Assembly: GCA_031263625.1 (NCBI GenBank)
Contig: JAISFK010000113.1
Location: forward strand, 1-13,745
DNA: 13,745 bases
Source: Clostridiales bacterium
GTDB taxonomy: Bacteria; Bacillota; Clostridia; WRLR01
Direction of reading: 5' to 3'
Positions 1 to 8,660 of the stretch are shown here, in pieces. Below the pieces are notes generated by a model that had not been told where the DNA came from, searched no databases, and was given only the letters and a program-made list of their open reading frames with translations. The translations under genes were made by a program, and so were the position numbers. Positions within the stretch are counted from its first letter, which is position 1. The number at the start of each line of letters is the position of its first letter.

Positions 1-281
1 AGCGCCCCGGCCTCCAGCGCGAGCGCATACGCCCGCCTGGCGTCGTCGGTCGCCACCGCGATGTGCGCCCAGCGGGCGCTCGCCTCCGGCCCCTCGTTCC
101 CGCGCGGGATGATCTCCACGACGGCGCTACCGCCCAGATCGACCAGGCTGATCGTCTTGCCCGTGTCGCCCATGGGGAAGCTGAAGGTCAGCTTGCCGCC
201 CAGCCCCTCGGCGTAGAATTTCAGGCTTTTTTCAGCGTCATCGACAACCAGCCCTATATGATGATAGCCATTGAACCCCAT
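1..281 (-). CDS. VOC (glyoxalase I-like) family protein, partial
   Basis: Only the first 93 codons lie in the window; the 3' part is beyond the left edge. The protein starts MGFNGYHHIGLVVDDAEKSL, the usual opening of the vicinal oxygen chelate fold (lactoylglutathione lyase and relatives). A His-Glu-His metal-ligand pattern is visible: His8 (HHIGLVV), Glu56 (VVEIIPRG) and His73 (WAHIAVATDD), spaced as in glyoxalase I-type modules. The ATG is preceded by a strong ribosome binding site (AAGGAGG, 6 nt spacing). The gene lies 151 bp downstream of the alcohol dehydrogenase on the same strand and may share its transcript. The spacer contains a GC palindrome (GGCCGCGCGGCC) but no clear terminator. 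Family assignment is firm; the substrate (methylglyoxal hemithioacetal or another) cannot be told from this fragment. Confidence 0.85.
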   Translation of the reverse strand, partial: MGFNGYHHIGLVVDDAEKSLKFYAEGLGGKLTFSFPMGDTGKTISLVDLGGSAVVEIIPRGNEGPEASARWAHIAVATDDARRAYALALEAGA

Positions 282-432
282 AACGCGCCTCCTTAATTTT
301 CGCGGCCGCGCGGCCTTGCCTGCCTGCCGGCCGGCCGTCGTCGCCCGCCGTCGTTGCCCGCCGCTTCATGGCAGCCGTTTCACCAGCCGCCGCGCCCGAC
401 GCTTCTCCGCTCCGCTTTTTCCCTCGCCGCCC

Positions 433-1611
433 CTATTTCACGAGCCGATAGATCGCCAGCACGTCCTGCCAGTGCAGCTTTTTCAGGCCGCCGATGGGCT
501 GCTCGTCGCCGAACGCGGCGCCGGTGGCCTTCTTCGCCATCTCCTCCAGCCTGTCCTCGCCGATTCCGAGCCCCGACAGCGTCGCGGACAGCCCCAGCTT
601 GCCGAAGAACTCGCGCAGCCGGGCGATGCCCTCCCGAATGATCGCCTCTGAATCGCGGTAGCTGCCCTCCACGCCCATCACGTTGACCGCGAACTGCACG
701 AACATGCCGGCGTTGTCCTTCCAGACATACTCCATCCAGCCCGGCGTCAGGGTCGCGAGGCCCGCGCCGTGGGCCACGTCGTAAATCGCCGACAGCTCGT
801 GCTCCATGCCGTGGCAGGCCCAGTCCTGCTCGCGCCCCATGCCCACGAGGCCGTTGTGCGCGACCGTGCCCGCAAAGCCCAGCTCCGCCCAGGCGTCGTA
901 GTCCCGCATGTCGCGGCTGGCCAGCAGCGCGTTTCTCATGAGCGTCTTCAGCGTGGCCTCGCACAGGCCGTCCGTCAGGTCGGTGTGCGCCGTGTTCGTG
1001 AAATAGCGCTCGAACACGTGGCTCATCATGTCGGCGACGCCGCAGGCCAGCTGCTCCCTGGGAAGGGTGAAGAACAGCCTGGGGTTCACGATGCTGAGCA
1101 CAGGCCGCAGGAGCGGGCTGCCGTAGCCGTATTTCAGCTGCTTCTCCTCGTTCGTGATCACGGTGTCGCCGCTTGACTCGCTCCCGGCCGCGGGGATGGT
1201 GAGAATGGTGGCGACGGGCAGCGCCTTTTCGATGGGCTTGCCCTGATCGTAGACGTCCCATATGTCGCCGTCGAAATAGACGCCCATGGCGATGGCCTTG
1301 GCGGAGTCTATGGCGCTGCCGCCCCCGACGGCCAGAATGAGATCGACGCCCTCCTTCTTGCACAGGGCGATCCCCTCATGCACGAGCGAGAGCCGGGGAT
1401 TGGGCTTGACGCCGCCCAGCTCCGCGAAATCCACGCCGCTCTCCCTCAAAGACGCGGTCACGGCGCCGTACAGCCCGCTCTTTTTTATGCTGCCCCCGCC
1501 GTAGTGCAGCAGCACCTTGGACGCGCGGGGCTTCAGCAGCTCCCCGATCCGTTTTTCCTCGCCATCCCCGAACAGAATCCGCGCGGGGGCGTAAAAGTCA
1601 AAATTTGTCAA
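433..1611 (-). CDS. Iron-containing alcohol/aldehyde reductase, YqhD/BDH type
   Basis: The 392-residue protein belongs to the type III (metal-dependent) alcohol dehydrogenases and resembles the NADPH-dependent butanol dehydrogenase/YqhD branch, which reduces aldehydes to alcohols in the cytosol. Visible motifs are YGGGSIKKSG (about 37-46) and AVGGGSAIDSAK (94-105) in the nucleotide-binding domain. The metal ligands are Asp194 and His198 (GVADMMSH), His267 (CHGMEH) and His281 (DVAHGAG); from memory these are the same positions as in E. coli YqhD. The start is TTG, chosen because MTNFDFYAPARILFG is the family's normal N-terminus and an AGGTG site lies about 9-10 nt upstream. The upstream region (1630-1690) is AT-rich and probably holds the promoter, but I could not fix its boxes. 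The neighbouring VOC gene fits a shared role in carbonyl handling (inference). Confidence 0.93.
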   Translation of the reverse strand: MTNFDFYAPARILFGDGEEKRIGELLKPRASKVLLHYGGGSIKKSGLYGAVTASLRESGVDFAELGGVKPNPRLSLVHEGIALCKKEGVDLILAVGGGSAIDSAKAIAMGVYFDGDIWDVYDQGKPIEKALPVATILTIPAAGSESSGDTVITNEEKQLKYGYGSPLLRPVLSIVNPRLFFTLPREQLACGVADMMSHVFERYFTNTAHTDLTDGLCEATLKTLMRNALLASRDMRDYDAWAELGFAGTVAHNGLVGMGREQDWACHGMEHELSAIYDVAHGAGLATLTPGWMEYVWKDNAGMFVQFAVNVMGVEGSYRDSEAIIREGIARLREFFGKLGLSATLSGLGIGEDRLEEMAKKATGAAFGDEQPIGGLKKLHWQDVLAIYRLVK

Positions 1612-1688
1612 AATTTCGCACCTCGTCTCGTCCTCTCTCTATGCCATTTCTATTCTATATATTCAATATTTATGGAATGATCATAAAC

Positions 1689-1725
1689 CTTGGCGCGCGC
1701 TCTAAGTCAATAGGCCAGCGCCAAG
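1689..1725. terminator. Inverted repeat downstream of the LCP gene
   Basis: CTTGGCGC (1689-1696) pairs perfectly with GCGCCAAG (1718-1725) across a 21-nt loop. Five T follow on the plus strand; on the minus strand, the direction of the LCP gene, the stem is followed only by GGTTTATG. A second hairpin, GCGCGC-CGGG-GCGCGC, lies at 1779-1794. One or both may end transcription of the LCP gene, but neither has an ideal T-tract in that direction. Confidence 0.3.
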
Positions 1726-1825
1726 TTTTTCGCCCCCGCAGGCGTCCCTCCCGCAACAGCCACGCCCGCAGCGGCACCGCGCGCCGGGGCGCGCAGAAAC
1801 GGCCTGCAGTGGCGCGCATCAGCGG

Positions 1826-3160
1826 CTACGGCGGCGACGGATAGAGCAGCCGCCATGCGGCGTCGGAAGCCGCGCCCGCGCCAGCTCCCGTGCTGCTGCC
1901 CGCTCCTGCTCCCGCGCCCGCTCCTGCGCCCGCGCCCGCTCCCGATCCGGCTTCGCCAGCGCCCGCGCCCGCGCCCCCCGCTGCGGGATCCGCCCCCTCC
2001 GGCGGCTTGATCACAAGGTACAGCGAGCCGTTGATCCGCCTGTCGGTCGTCTCGAACTCGACCGATTCGAGCGCGTAGCCGCTGGCAACGACGTCCGTCA
2101 GCAAGTCCGTGTACGTCGTCAAAAGCTCCTCGGCGCTGACGCTGTGGACGACGTTCTTTTTGAGCAGGCTCAGCAGATCGGGGATCTTGCCGATGTTGGA
2201 CAGCTTCGCGTGCTGCTCGTAAAACGCCTTGAGGAACGCTATCTGGTTCTTCGTGCGGTCGGCCGTCACCTCTTTGCCCGCGCTGTTGTAGCCCCTCCGG
2301 AAGCGGACGAAGCCCTCGGCCTGCGCGCCGTTCAGCGTCTGCGAGCCTTTGGACAGGTCGATGCGCAGATCCTGGTCGGGGTCGAAGTAGTTCATGCGCA
2401 TCGGGACGTTCACGCGCACGCCGCCGAACATGTCCACGAGCTTCACGAAGCCGTATGTGTTGATGCGGACGTAGTCGTCCACCTCTATGCCGAACTTCTC
2501 GTATATGACCTGCGCGAGGAAGTCAAAGCCCTGCTCGCCGAACTTGCCCCGGTTGTACTCCGTGTCCGACACCGCGCCTATGTGGTCGCCGATGTTGTAG
2601 GCGTTGTTGAGCTTGTAGATGCCGGGCAGCTTGGAGTGGCCGATCTGCGCGATGAGGTCGCCGACCGCGTCCGAATAGCCGACGTATGTGTCGCGCGGGA
2701 ACATGATGAGCCTGATGGACTTGTTTTCCCTGCTGACGCTGGCGACGCCCATCGTGTCCAGCAGGAACGCCTCCCTGTCCAGGCCCATGATCAGCACGTT
2801 GACGCTGTCCTTTTCGACGAGATCGCCGGCCAGCGCCTCGCCGTCCGTCGCCGGATCCTGCGGGATCCACTTGGGCGGCTCGGTCGGGGCGGCGGTCGTC
2901 GTGGCCGCGGCGGTCGTGGTCGGCAGCTCGTGGATTATGGTCGCCGGGGCCGGCGCTCCGGACTCCGGCAGGGAGATCTCCTCTATGATCAGATCCGTCG
3001 GGTAGGCCGCCGCCTCCGCGACAATGGCGTCGCCGCCGCGCTCGTCCTCCGAATGGCCCGGCCATTTGCCGTTGAGCGCCATATATACGGCCGGTATGGC
3101 TATGACTATCAGAATCACCGCGCACGCGGCGATCAGCTTTTTCTTTGAATAATCAAACAC
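1826..3160 (-). CDS. LytR-CpsA-Psr (LCP) family wall-polymer transferase
   Basis: The 444-residue protein has a short positively charged N-terminus, one membrane segment (about 9-28) and a Thr/Ala/Pro-rich extracytoplasmic linker (about 65-100). The LCP domain follows (about 118-385). Its landmarks are NVLIMGLDR (121-129), LIMFPRDTYVGY (151-162), YVRINTYGFVKLVDMFGGVRVNVP (230-253), AEGFVRFRRGYNS (281-293) and DRTKNQIAFLKAFYEQ (301-316). LCP proteins attach undecaprenyl-linked glycopolymers such as teichoic acids to peptidoglycan outside the membrane. The Arg usually found two residues before the Asp of the R-(S/A)-D motif is Leu here (Leu133-Leu134-Asp135). The C-terminus is an unusual Gly-Ala repeat (about 395-429). 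The start is GTG with only a weak GA-rich site upstream; it lies 27 bp after dnaJ, which suggests read-through from the heat-shock operon. Confidence 0.9.
   Translation of the reverse strand: MFDYSKKKLIAACAVILIVIAIPAVYMALNGKWPGHSEDERGGDAIVAEAAAYPTDLIIEEISLPESGAPAPATIIHELPTTTAAATTTAAPTEPPKWIPQDPATDGEALAGDLVEKDSVNVLIMGLDREAFLLDTMGVASVSRENKSIRLIMFPRDTYVGYSDAVGDLIAQIGHSKLPGIYKLNNAYNIGDHIGAVSDTEYNRGKFGEQGFDFLAQVIYEKFGIEVDDYVRINTYGFVKLVDMFGGVRVNVPMRMNYFDPDQDLRIDLSKGSQTLNGAQAEGFVRFRRGYNSAGKEVTADRTKNQIAFLKAFYEQHAKLSNIGKIPDLLSLLKKNVVHSVSAEELLTTYTDLLTDVVASGYALESVEFETTDRRINGSLYLVIKPPEGADPAAGGAGAGAGEAGSGAGAGAGAGAGAGAGSSTGAGAGAASDAAWRLLYPSPP
1874..1975 (-). repeat. Hexanucleotide repeat encoding a Gly-Ala tail in the LCP protein
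   Basis: Alternating GCx/GGx codons form a degenerate 6-bp tandem repeat that encodes about 30 residues of (Gly-Ala)n with a few Ser/Glu/Thr interruptions. Because the unit is 6 bp, gain or loss of units keeps the frame. The tail lies after the last recognisable LCP segment, so it is probably a dispensable extracytoplasmic extension. Confidence 0.75.
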
Positions 3161-3162
3161 TG

Positions 3163-3190
3163 CTCACTGCTCGCTTCTCACTGCTCGCTA
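3163..3190. repeat. 14-bp tandem duplication at the dnaJ stop / LCP start
   Basis: CTCACTGCTCGCTT (3163-3176) is followed directly by CTCACTGCTCGCTA (3177-3190). The second copy contains the dnaJ stop codon (TAG on the minus strand, 3188-3190). The duplication fills nearly all of the 27-bp spacer before the GTG of the LCP gene and therefore forms that gene's translation-initiation region. Confidence 0.85.
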
Positions 3191-4348
3191 TTTATTGCCG
3201 AACGACTGCCTCATTTTGTCGAAGAATCCCTTCCTCTGCTCGTGCACGTCGTCGCCGCTGAGATCGGCAAAGTCCCTGAGCAGCTTCTTCTGCCTCTCGT
3301 TCAGCCTTCTCGGGACCTCGATCGTCGTCCGCACGAACTGGTCGCCCCTGCCGCCGCCCCGCAAGTACGGTATGCCCTTGCTTTTGAGCCTGAACACCGT
3401 GCCCGTCTGCGTGCCTTCGGGGATCGTGTACTTGACCTTGCCGTCGAGCGTCGGCACCTCCACCTCGCTGCCGAGCGCCGCCTGGGCGAACGTGATCGGC
3501 ATCTCGCAGACGACGTCCACGCCCTCCCGCGCGAACAGCGGGTGCTTGCGCACGCGCACGCCCACGTACAGGTCGCCGGGGGCGCCGCCGCGCGGGCCCT
3601 GCTCGCCCTCGCCCCGCAGCGATATCGACTGCCCGTTGTCAATGCCGGCGGGGATCTTCACCTTTATTTTCGCCGACTTTCTAATTTTACCACTTCCGCC
3701 GCACGAAGGGCAAGGATTTGCGATAATTTTGCCCTCGCCATGGCACGCGTCGCACGTCTTGACGCTCGAAAACTGCCCAAACGGCGTGTTCTGCCTGACA
3801 TGCACCTGGCCGGTCCCGTTGCACGCGGAGCACGTGGAGGGCGACGTGCCGGGCTTGGCGCCGGAGCCGTCGCACACGGGGCACTTCTCGCCGCGCTGGA
3901 TGGGTATCTCCTTCTCCACGCCGAACGCGGCCTCCTCAAACGACAGCTCCAGGTTGAATTTCAGATCCGCGCCCTTCTGCGGGGCGCTTCTCGATCGCGA
4001 CGACGAGCGGCCGCCGAAGCCGCCGCCCCCGAAAAAAGAGTCGAATATGTCGCCCAGGTCGAAATCCACGCCGGCGCCGCCAAAGCCGCCGCCGCGCGAT
4101 CCGGCGCCAAAGCCGCTCGGATCGACGCCGGCGTGCCCGAACTGGTCGTATCTGGCGCGCTTCTGCGAATCGCTCAGCACGTCGTATGCCTCGTTCACTT
4201 CCTTGAACTTCGCCTCGGCGCTCTTGTCGCCCGAATTGACGTCCGGGTGGTATTTCTTGGCCTGCTGCCTGAACGCCTTTTTTATATCCGCCTCGGAGGC
4301 GCCTTTTTTTATGCCGAGGACGTCGTAGTAATCTCTCTTTTCAGCCAT
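3188..4348 (-). CDS. dnaJ: Chaperone protein DnaJ (Hsp40)
   Basis: A full-length type I DnaJ of 386 residues. It has a J domain (about 5-70) with the catalytic HPD at 34-36, which stimulates DnaK ATPase. A Gly/Phe-rich region follows (about 75-115, GFGAGSRGGGFGG). The four CxxCxGxG zinc motifs are at 156-163, 173-180, 199-206 and 213-220, and the C-terminal substrate-binding domains run from about 225 to 350. The start was set at the ATG giving MAEKRDYYDVLG, the normal DnaJ N-terminus. A GTG two codons upstream (4354) is also possible and has a better-spaced AGGA. The gene lies 89 bp after dnaK in the hrcA operon and acts with DnaK and GrpE in the cytoplasm. A stretch around 3660-3735 (end of the zinc domain) is more AT-rich than the rest, but all motifs are intact. 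Confidence 0.98.
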   Translation of the reverse strand: MAEKRDYYDVLGIKKGASEADIKKAFRQQAKKYHPDVNSGDKSAEAKFKEVNEAYDVLSDSQKRARYDQFGHAGVDPSGFGAGSRGGGFGGAGVDFDLGDIFDSFFGGGGFGGRSSSRSRSAPQKGADLKFNLELSFEEAAFGVEKEIPIQRGEKCPVCDGSGAKPGTSPSTCSACNGTGQVHVRQNTPFGQFSSVKTCDACHGEGKIIANPCPSCGGSGKIRKSAKIKVKIPAGIDNGQSISLRGEGEQGPRGGAPGDLYVGVRVRKHPLFAREGVDVVCEMPITFAQAALGSEVEVPTLDGKVKYTIPEGTQTGTVFRLKSKGIPYLRGGGRGDQFVRTTIEVPRRLNERQKKLLRDFADLSGDDVHEQRKGFFDKMRQSFGNK

Positions 4349-4392
4349 CCGCACCTATCCATCCTAATGCTATACGCTAATCCTGCCATGTT

Positions 4393-4432
4393 CTAATCCG
4401 CAAATAAAACATTTCCCGCGCAAGCGGGCTGG
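4393..4432. repeat. Degenerate copy of the HEPN-inserted palindromic element in the dnaK-dnaJ spacer
   Basis: CTAATCCGCA (4393-4402) is identical to 11052-11061 in the element that interrupts the HEPN gene. AAAACAT follows at the same offset, giving about 19 matches in 24 positions, and a weaker match continues through AAGCGG. In RNA, CTAATCCGC could still pair with the decayed GCGGGCTGG if G-U pairs are allowed. A compact hairpin CCCGC-GCAA-GCGGG (4415-4428) lies inside and could act as a weak attenuator or processing site between dnaK and dnaJ. Homology is inferred from eye alignment only. Confidence 0.4.
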
Positions 4433-4437
4433 CAACG

Positions 4438-6309
<1,872 letters not shown>

Positions 6310-6344
6310 ATTCTACCCTCCATTATATAAAAAATTATTTAACA

Positions 6345-7334
6345 TCAGTTTGCGACCTTGACCATGCTGTGCCTTATCACGCGGTCTTTATAAATATACC
6401 CCTTTTGAAACACCTCAACAATAGTGTTTTTTCCATAACATTCGTCCTCCACGTGCATCACGGCGTTGTGCAGGTTGGGGTCGAACTGCTCCCCCGCCCC
6501 CGGCAGCTGCTCGACGCTGAACTTTTTCAGCACGTCCTTCACCTGCTTGTCTATGAGCAGCAGGCCCTCCGCAAGCGAGCTGTCCCTGCCGCCCGCGTCG
6601 CCCGCCGCTGCTGCTGTGGCGGCTGCGCCCTGTCGCGAGTCGGGGGCGCCGCCGGATGGGCCGCCAGAGGATTCGCCGCCGGCGCCGCCGGCCGAATCCG
6701 CGCCCTCGCCCTCGATGGCGCTGGCGCTAGCGCCCGCCGCCGCGCCGCCGCCCGCGCTCCCCTGCCCGGCGCAGCCCGCGCCCAGCGCCATGACCGCGCG
6801 TTCGAGGCTGTCCACCACCGGAAGAAAGGCGCCGATCACGTCCGCCGACGCGTCCAGGTACAGCCCCTCTTTTTCGCGCTGCGTGCGCTTTTTGTAGTTG
6901 TCAAACTCGGCGGCGCTTCTCTGCAGCCGCTCCAGGTACTCCTTGCACAGCCTGTCCTTTTCGTCCAGCTTCGCCTGCAGCGCGGCGTCCGCGCGCTCGG
7001 CGCCGGCCGCGCCGTCGCTTGCGGCAGAGCCGTCGCCGCTGGCGCCGGCCGGGCCGGCGGCCCCCTCCGCGCCCGAAGCGTCGCCGTCGCCGCCGGCATT
7101 GCCGGCATTGCCCCCGATGCCGCAGCCGCTCTCGGCGCCGGCGCCGGCGCCAGCCTGGCCCTCCGCCTCGCCCGCGCCGCCGGTGCCGCCGGAGCCGCCC
7201 TCGCCCGCCGCTTCGGGCTTTTCAGCGTCCCACCAGGCCCTGCCGGACGCCTTGGGCTTCTTGGCCTTTTCCGAGGCGTCCCCGTCGCCGTGCTCGTGCT
7301 GCCTGTTCTTCTGCTCTTTCTTTCCCTGATTCAT
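6345..7334 (-). CDS. grpE: Nucleotide exchange factor GrpE with large low-complexity insertions
   Basis: GrpE releases ADP from DnaK. The conserved core is clear: EYLERLQRSAAEFDNYKKRT (about 132-151) in the long dimerising helix, FLPVVDSLERAVMAL (170-184), LAEGLLLIDKQVKDVLKKF (254-272), EQFDPNLHNAV (282-292) and GYIYKDRVIRHSMVKVAN at the C-terminus. At 329 residues it is far longer than the usual 180-220. Two Gly/Ala/Ser-rich stretches account for this: one in the N-terminus (about 42-116), the other inside the core (about 185-252). I chose the ATG at 7334 (MNQGKKEQK). The ATG at 7346 is in frame, but its purine run (GAAGAGGG) abuts the codon and cannot act as a spaced binding site. hrcA lies 169 bp upstream and dnaK 35 bp downstream. 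Confidence 0.95.
   Translation of the reverse strand: MNQGKKEQKNRQHEHGDGDASEKAKKPKASGRAWWDAEKPEAAGEGGSGGTGGAGEAEGQAGAGAGAESGCGIGGNAGNAGGDGDASGAEGAAGPAGASGDGSAASDGAAGAERADAALQAKLDEKDRLCKEYLERLQRSAAEFDNYKKRTQREKEGLYLDASADVIGAFLPVVDSLERAVMALGAGCAGQGSAGGGAAAGASASAIEGEGADSAGGAGGESSGGPSGGAPDSRQGAAATAAAAGDAGGRDSSLAEGLLLIDKQVKDVLKKFSVEQLPGAGEQFDPNLHNAVMHVEDECYGKNTIVEVFQKGYIYKDRVIRHSMVKVAN
6576..6785 (-). repeat. Low-complexity Gly/Ala/Ser insertion within grpE
   Basis: This segment encodes about 70 residues rich in Gly, Ala and Ser, between the helix ending LERAVMAL and the helix starting LAEGLLLIDKQ. In ordinary GrpE these are joined by a short loop. The DNA is a run of GCx/GGx/AGC codons without a simple fixed period. 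Reading frame and both flanking conserved blocks are intact. Confidence 0.8.
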
Positions 7335-7428
7335 ATACGCGACCATCCCTCTTCAAGTTTTGGCGCGGGCCCGGCTAAAAAACTCTCTTGGGCTTCGCGC
7401 CTGTGTATTTGCCGCCGCAACCCGCCCG

Positions 7429-7492
7429 CGCGGCGGCCCGCTCCCGCGCCCGCGCCCGCCTGCCGCCGATGCCCGCCTGCGCGGCGGCCCGC
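7429..7492. repeat. GC-rich direct repeats in the hrcA-grpE spacer
   Basis: The 169-bp spacer between hrcA and grpE is almost pure G+C on its hrcA side. It holds a 14-bp direct repeat GCGCGGCGGCCCGC at 7428-7441 and 7479-7492, with (CCCGCG)n-like sequence between. No T-tract terminator is seen, so grpE is expected to be transcribed through from the hrcA promoter. Confidence 0.55.
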
Positions 7493-7503
7493 CCGGCCCC
7501 GCG

Positions 7504-8562
7504 CTATCCCTCGTCCGCGCCGCTGGCCAGCTTGCCGAGCTCGCTCGCTATCACCTTGTTTATATACTCAATGGTGGACACCACCTTGGAGTACTCCATC
7601 CGCTTGGGGCCAATGACGCCGATCGTGCCGAACACCATGTTCCCGGCGGTGTACGTCGCGCTCACGATGCTGCACTCCTTTATCTCGTCAATCTGGTTCT
7701 CGCCGCCAATCAGCACCCGGACGCGCTCGTCCTTCGCGAGCCCGCTCAGCAGGTTGGCTATGCTTTTCTTTTCCTCCAGTATCTCAAGAAACTCCCTCGC
7801 GCGCTCGATGTTGCGAAATTCCGGGAAGTTCAGTATGTTCGCCGTGCCCTCCAGGAACATCTCCGCGCTGCCCATCTGCCTCAGGCAGTCGATTACGGCG
7901 TCGGCAAGCGCCGACATGACGGCCTCCGCGGCGCCGGCGCCCGCAAATTCCTCCCGTATCGCGCTCTGCAGCGCGCCCATGAGGCTCTCGCGCGAGTGCC
8001 CGCAGACCCTGTTCTGCAGCAGCGCCGTGAGCCTGGCCAGATCGTCCTTGTCGAGCCGGACGGGCAGGCTCGCGATGCTGTTTTTGACCGTCCCGGACTC
8101 CGAGATTACAATCACGTAGACCTTCGCGCTGTCGATCGAAACGGTTTCGACCGCCTTTACGCCGCTGTCCCCCCCCTTGGTCGTCAGCGTCACGGCCGTG
8201 TATTTTGTGAGCCGCGATATGGCCGCGGACGCGTTTTTAATCAGCGCGCCCAGCTCGTTTATCTTCAAGTCCAGCTCTTCCGTGACAGCCCTGACCTCGT
8301 CCAGCGTCAGCAGGCGGGTTTCCATCAGGTCGTCAACGTAGAGCCTGTAGCCCTTGTCCGACGGCACCCTGCCGGAGGAGGCGTGCGGCTGCGCCAAATA
8401 GCCCATGTCCTCGAGATCCGCCATTTCATTCCTGATCGTCGCGGAGCTCAGCCCCAGCTCGTGTTTTTTCGCTATGTAGCGCGAACCCACAGGCTCAGCG
8501 GTATCAATATATTCATTGACGATGGCCTGGAGTATTCTGCGCTTCCGCATGTCTAGCTGCAT
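7504..8562 (-). CDS. hrcA: Heat-inducible transcription repressor HrcA
   Basis: The 352-residue protein has the HrcA layout. An N-terminal winged-helix DNA-binding domain (about 5-75) carries AEPVGSRYIAKKHELGLSSA and ATIRNEMADLEDMGYLAQPH, ending at SSGRVPSDKGYRLYVDDLM. A long C-terminal GAF-like/dimerisation domain follows and ends in the typical MEYSKVVSTIEYINKVIASEL. HrcA binds CIRCE and represses chaperone operons until heat stress titrates the GroE that keeps it active. The start ATG is preceded by AAGGTGG with 5 nt spacing. A perfect CIRCE lies 13 bp upstream, so the gene is autoregulated. It is first in the hrcA-grpE-dnaK-dnaJ order typical of Firmicutes. No anomalies are seen. Confidence 0.98.
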   Translation of the reverse strand: MQLDMRKRRILQAIVNEYIDTAEPVGSRYIAKKHELGLSSATIRNEMADLEDMGYLAQPHASSGRVPSDKGYRLYVDDLMETRLLTLDEVRAVTEELDLKINELGALIKNASAAISRLTKYTAVTLTTKGGDSGVKAVETVSIDSAKVYVIVISESGTVKNSIASLPVRLDKDDLARLTALLQNRVCGHSRESLMGALQSAIREEFAGAGAAEAVMSALADAVIDCLRQMGSAEMFLEGTANILNFPEFRNIERAREFLEILEEKKSIANLLSGLAKDERVRVLIGGENQIDEIKECSIVSATYTAGNMVFGTIGVIGPKRMEYSKVVSTIEYINKVIASELGKLASGADEG

Positions 8563-8575
8563 TTCGCCACCTTTG

Positions 8576-8602
8576 TTAGCACTCCAAGCAGTCGAGTGCT
8601 AA
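8576..8602. promoter_or_regulatory. CIRCE operator (HrcA binding site)
   Basis: TTAGCACTC, a 9-bp spacer, then GAGTGCTAA: a perfect match to the CIRCE consensus on both arms. It lies just downstream of the -10 box at about the expected transcription start and ends 13 bp before the hrcA ATG, the classic repressor position. No second CIRCE was seen in the window. Confidence 0.99.
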
Positions 8603-8609
8603 CAATATA

Positions 8610-8638
8610 AAAATAGCACTGTTTGTCGCTTTTGTCAA
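8610..8638 (-). promoter_or_regulatory. Sigma-A type promoter of the hrcA operon
   Basis: On the minus strand, a perfect -35 TTGACA (8638-8633) is followed by exactly 17 bp and TATTTT (8615-8610). The expected start falls at about 8603, the edge of CIRCE, so HrcA bound there would block initiation. TATATT at 8609-8604 is an alternative -10 but would need a 23-bp spacer. Confidence 0.85.
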
Positions 8639-8660
8639 CACTTGCCGCAGCGGAATCAAT

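Noticed and set aside
380..1363. A 327-codon minus-strand frame inside the alcohol dehydrogenase
   Set aside because: Shadow frame with Arg/Gly/His-rich translation; the correct frame carries all metal ligands and motifs.
3242..4396. Long plus-strand open frames opposite dnaJ
   Set aside because: They mirror dnaJ codons, lack a ribosome binding site and show no recognisable protein.
6310..6344. TATAAT-like sequence (TATATAATGG) just before dnaK as an internal promoter
   Set aside because: A start from it would fall in the ribosome binding site, and no -35 is seen at a suitable distance.
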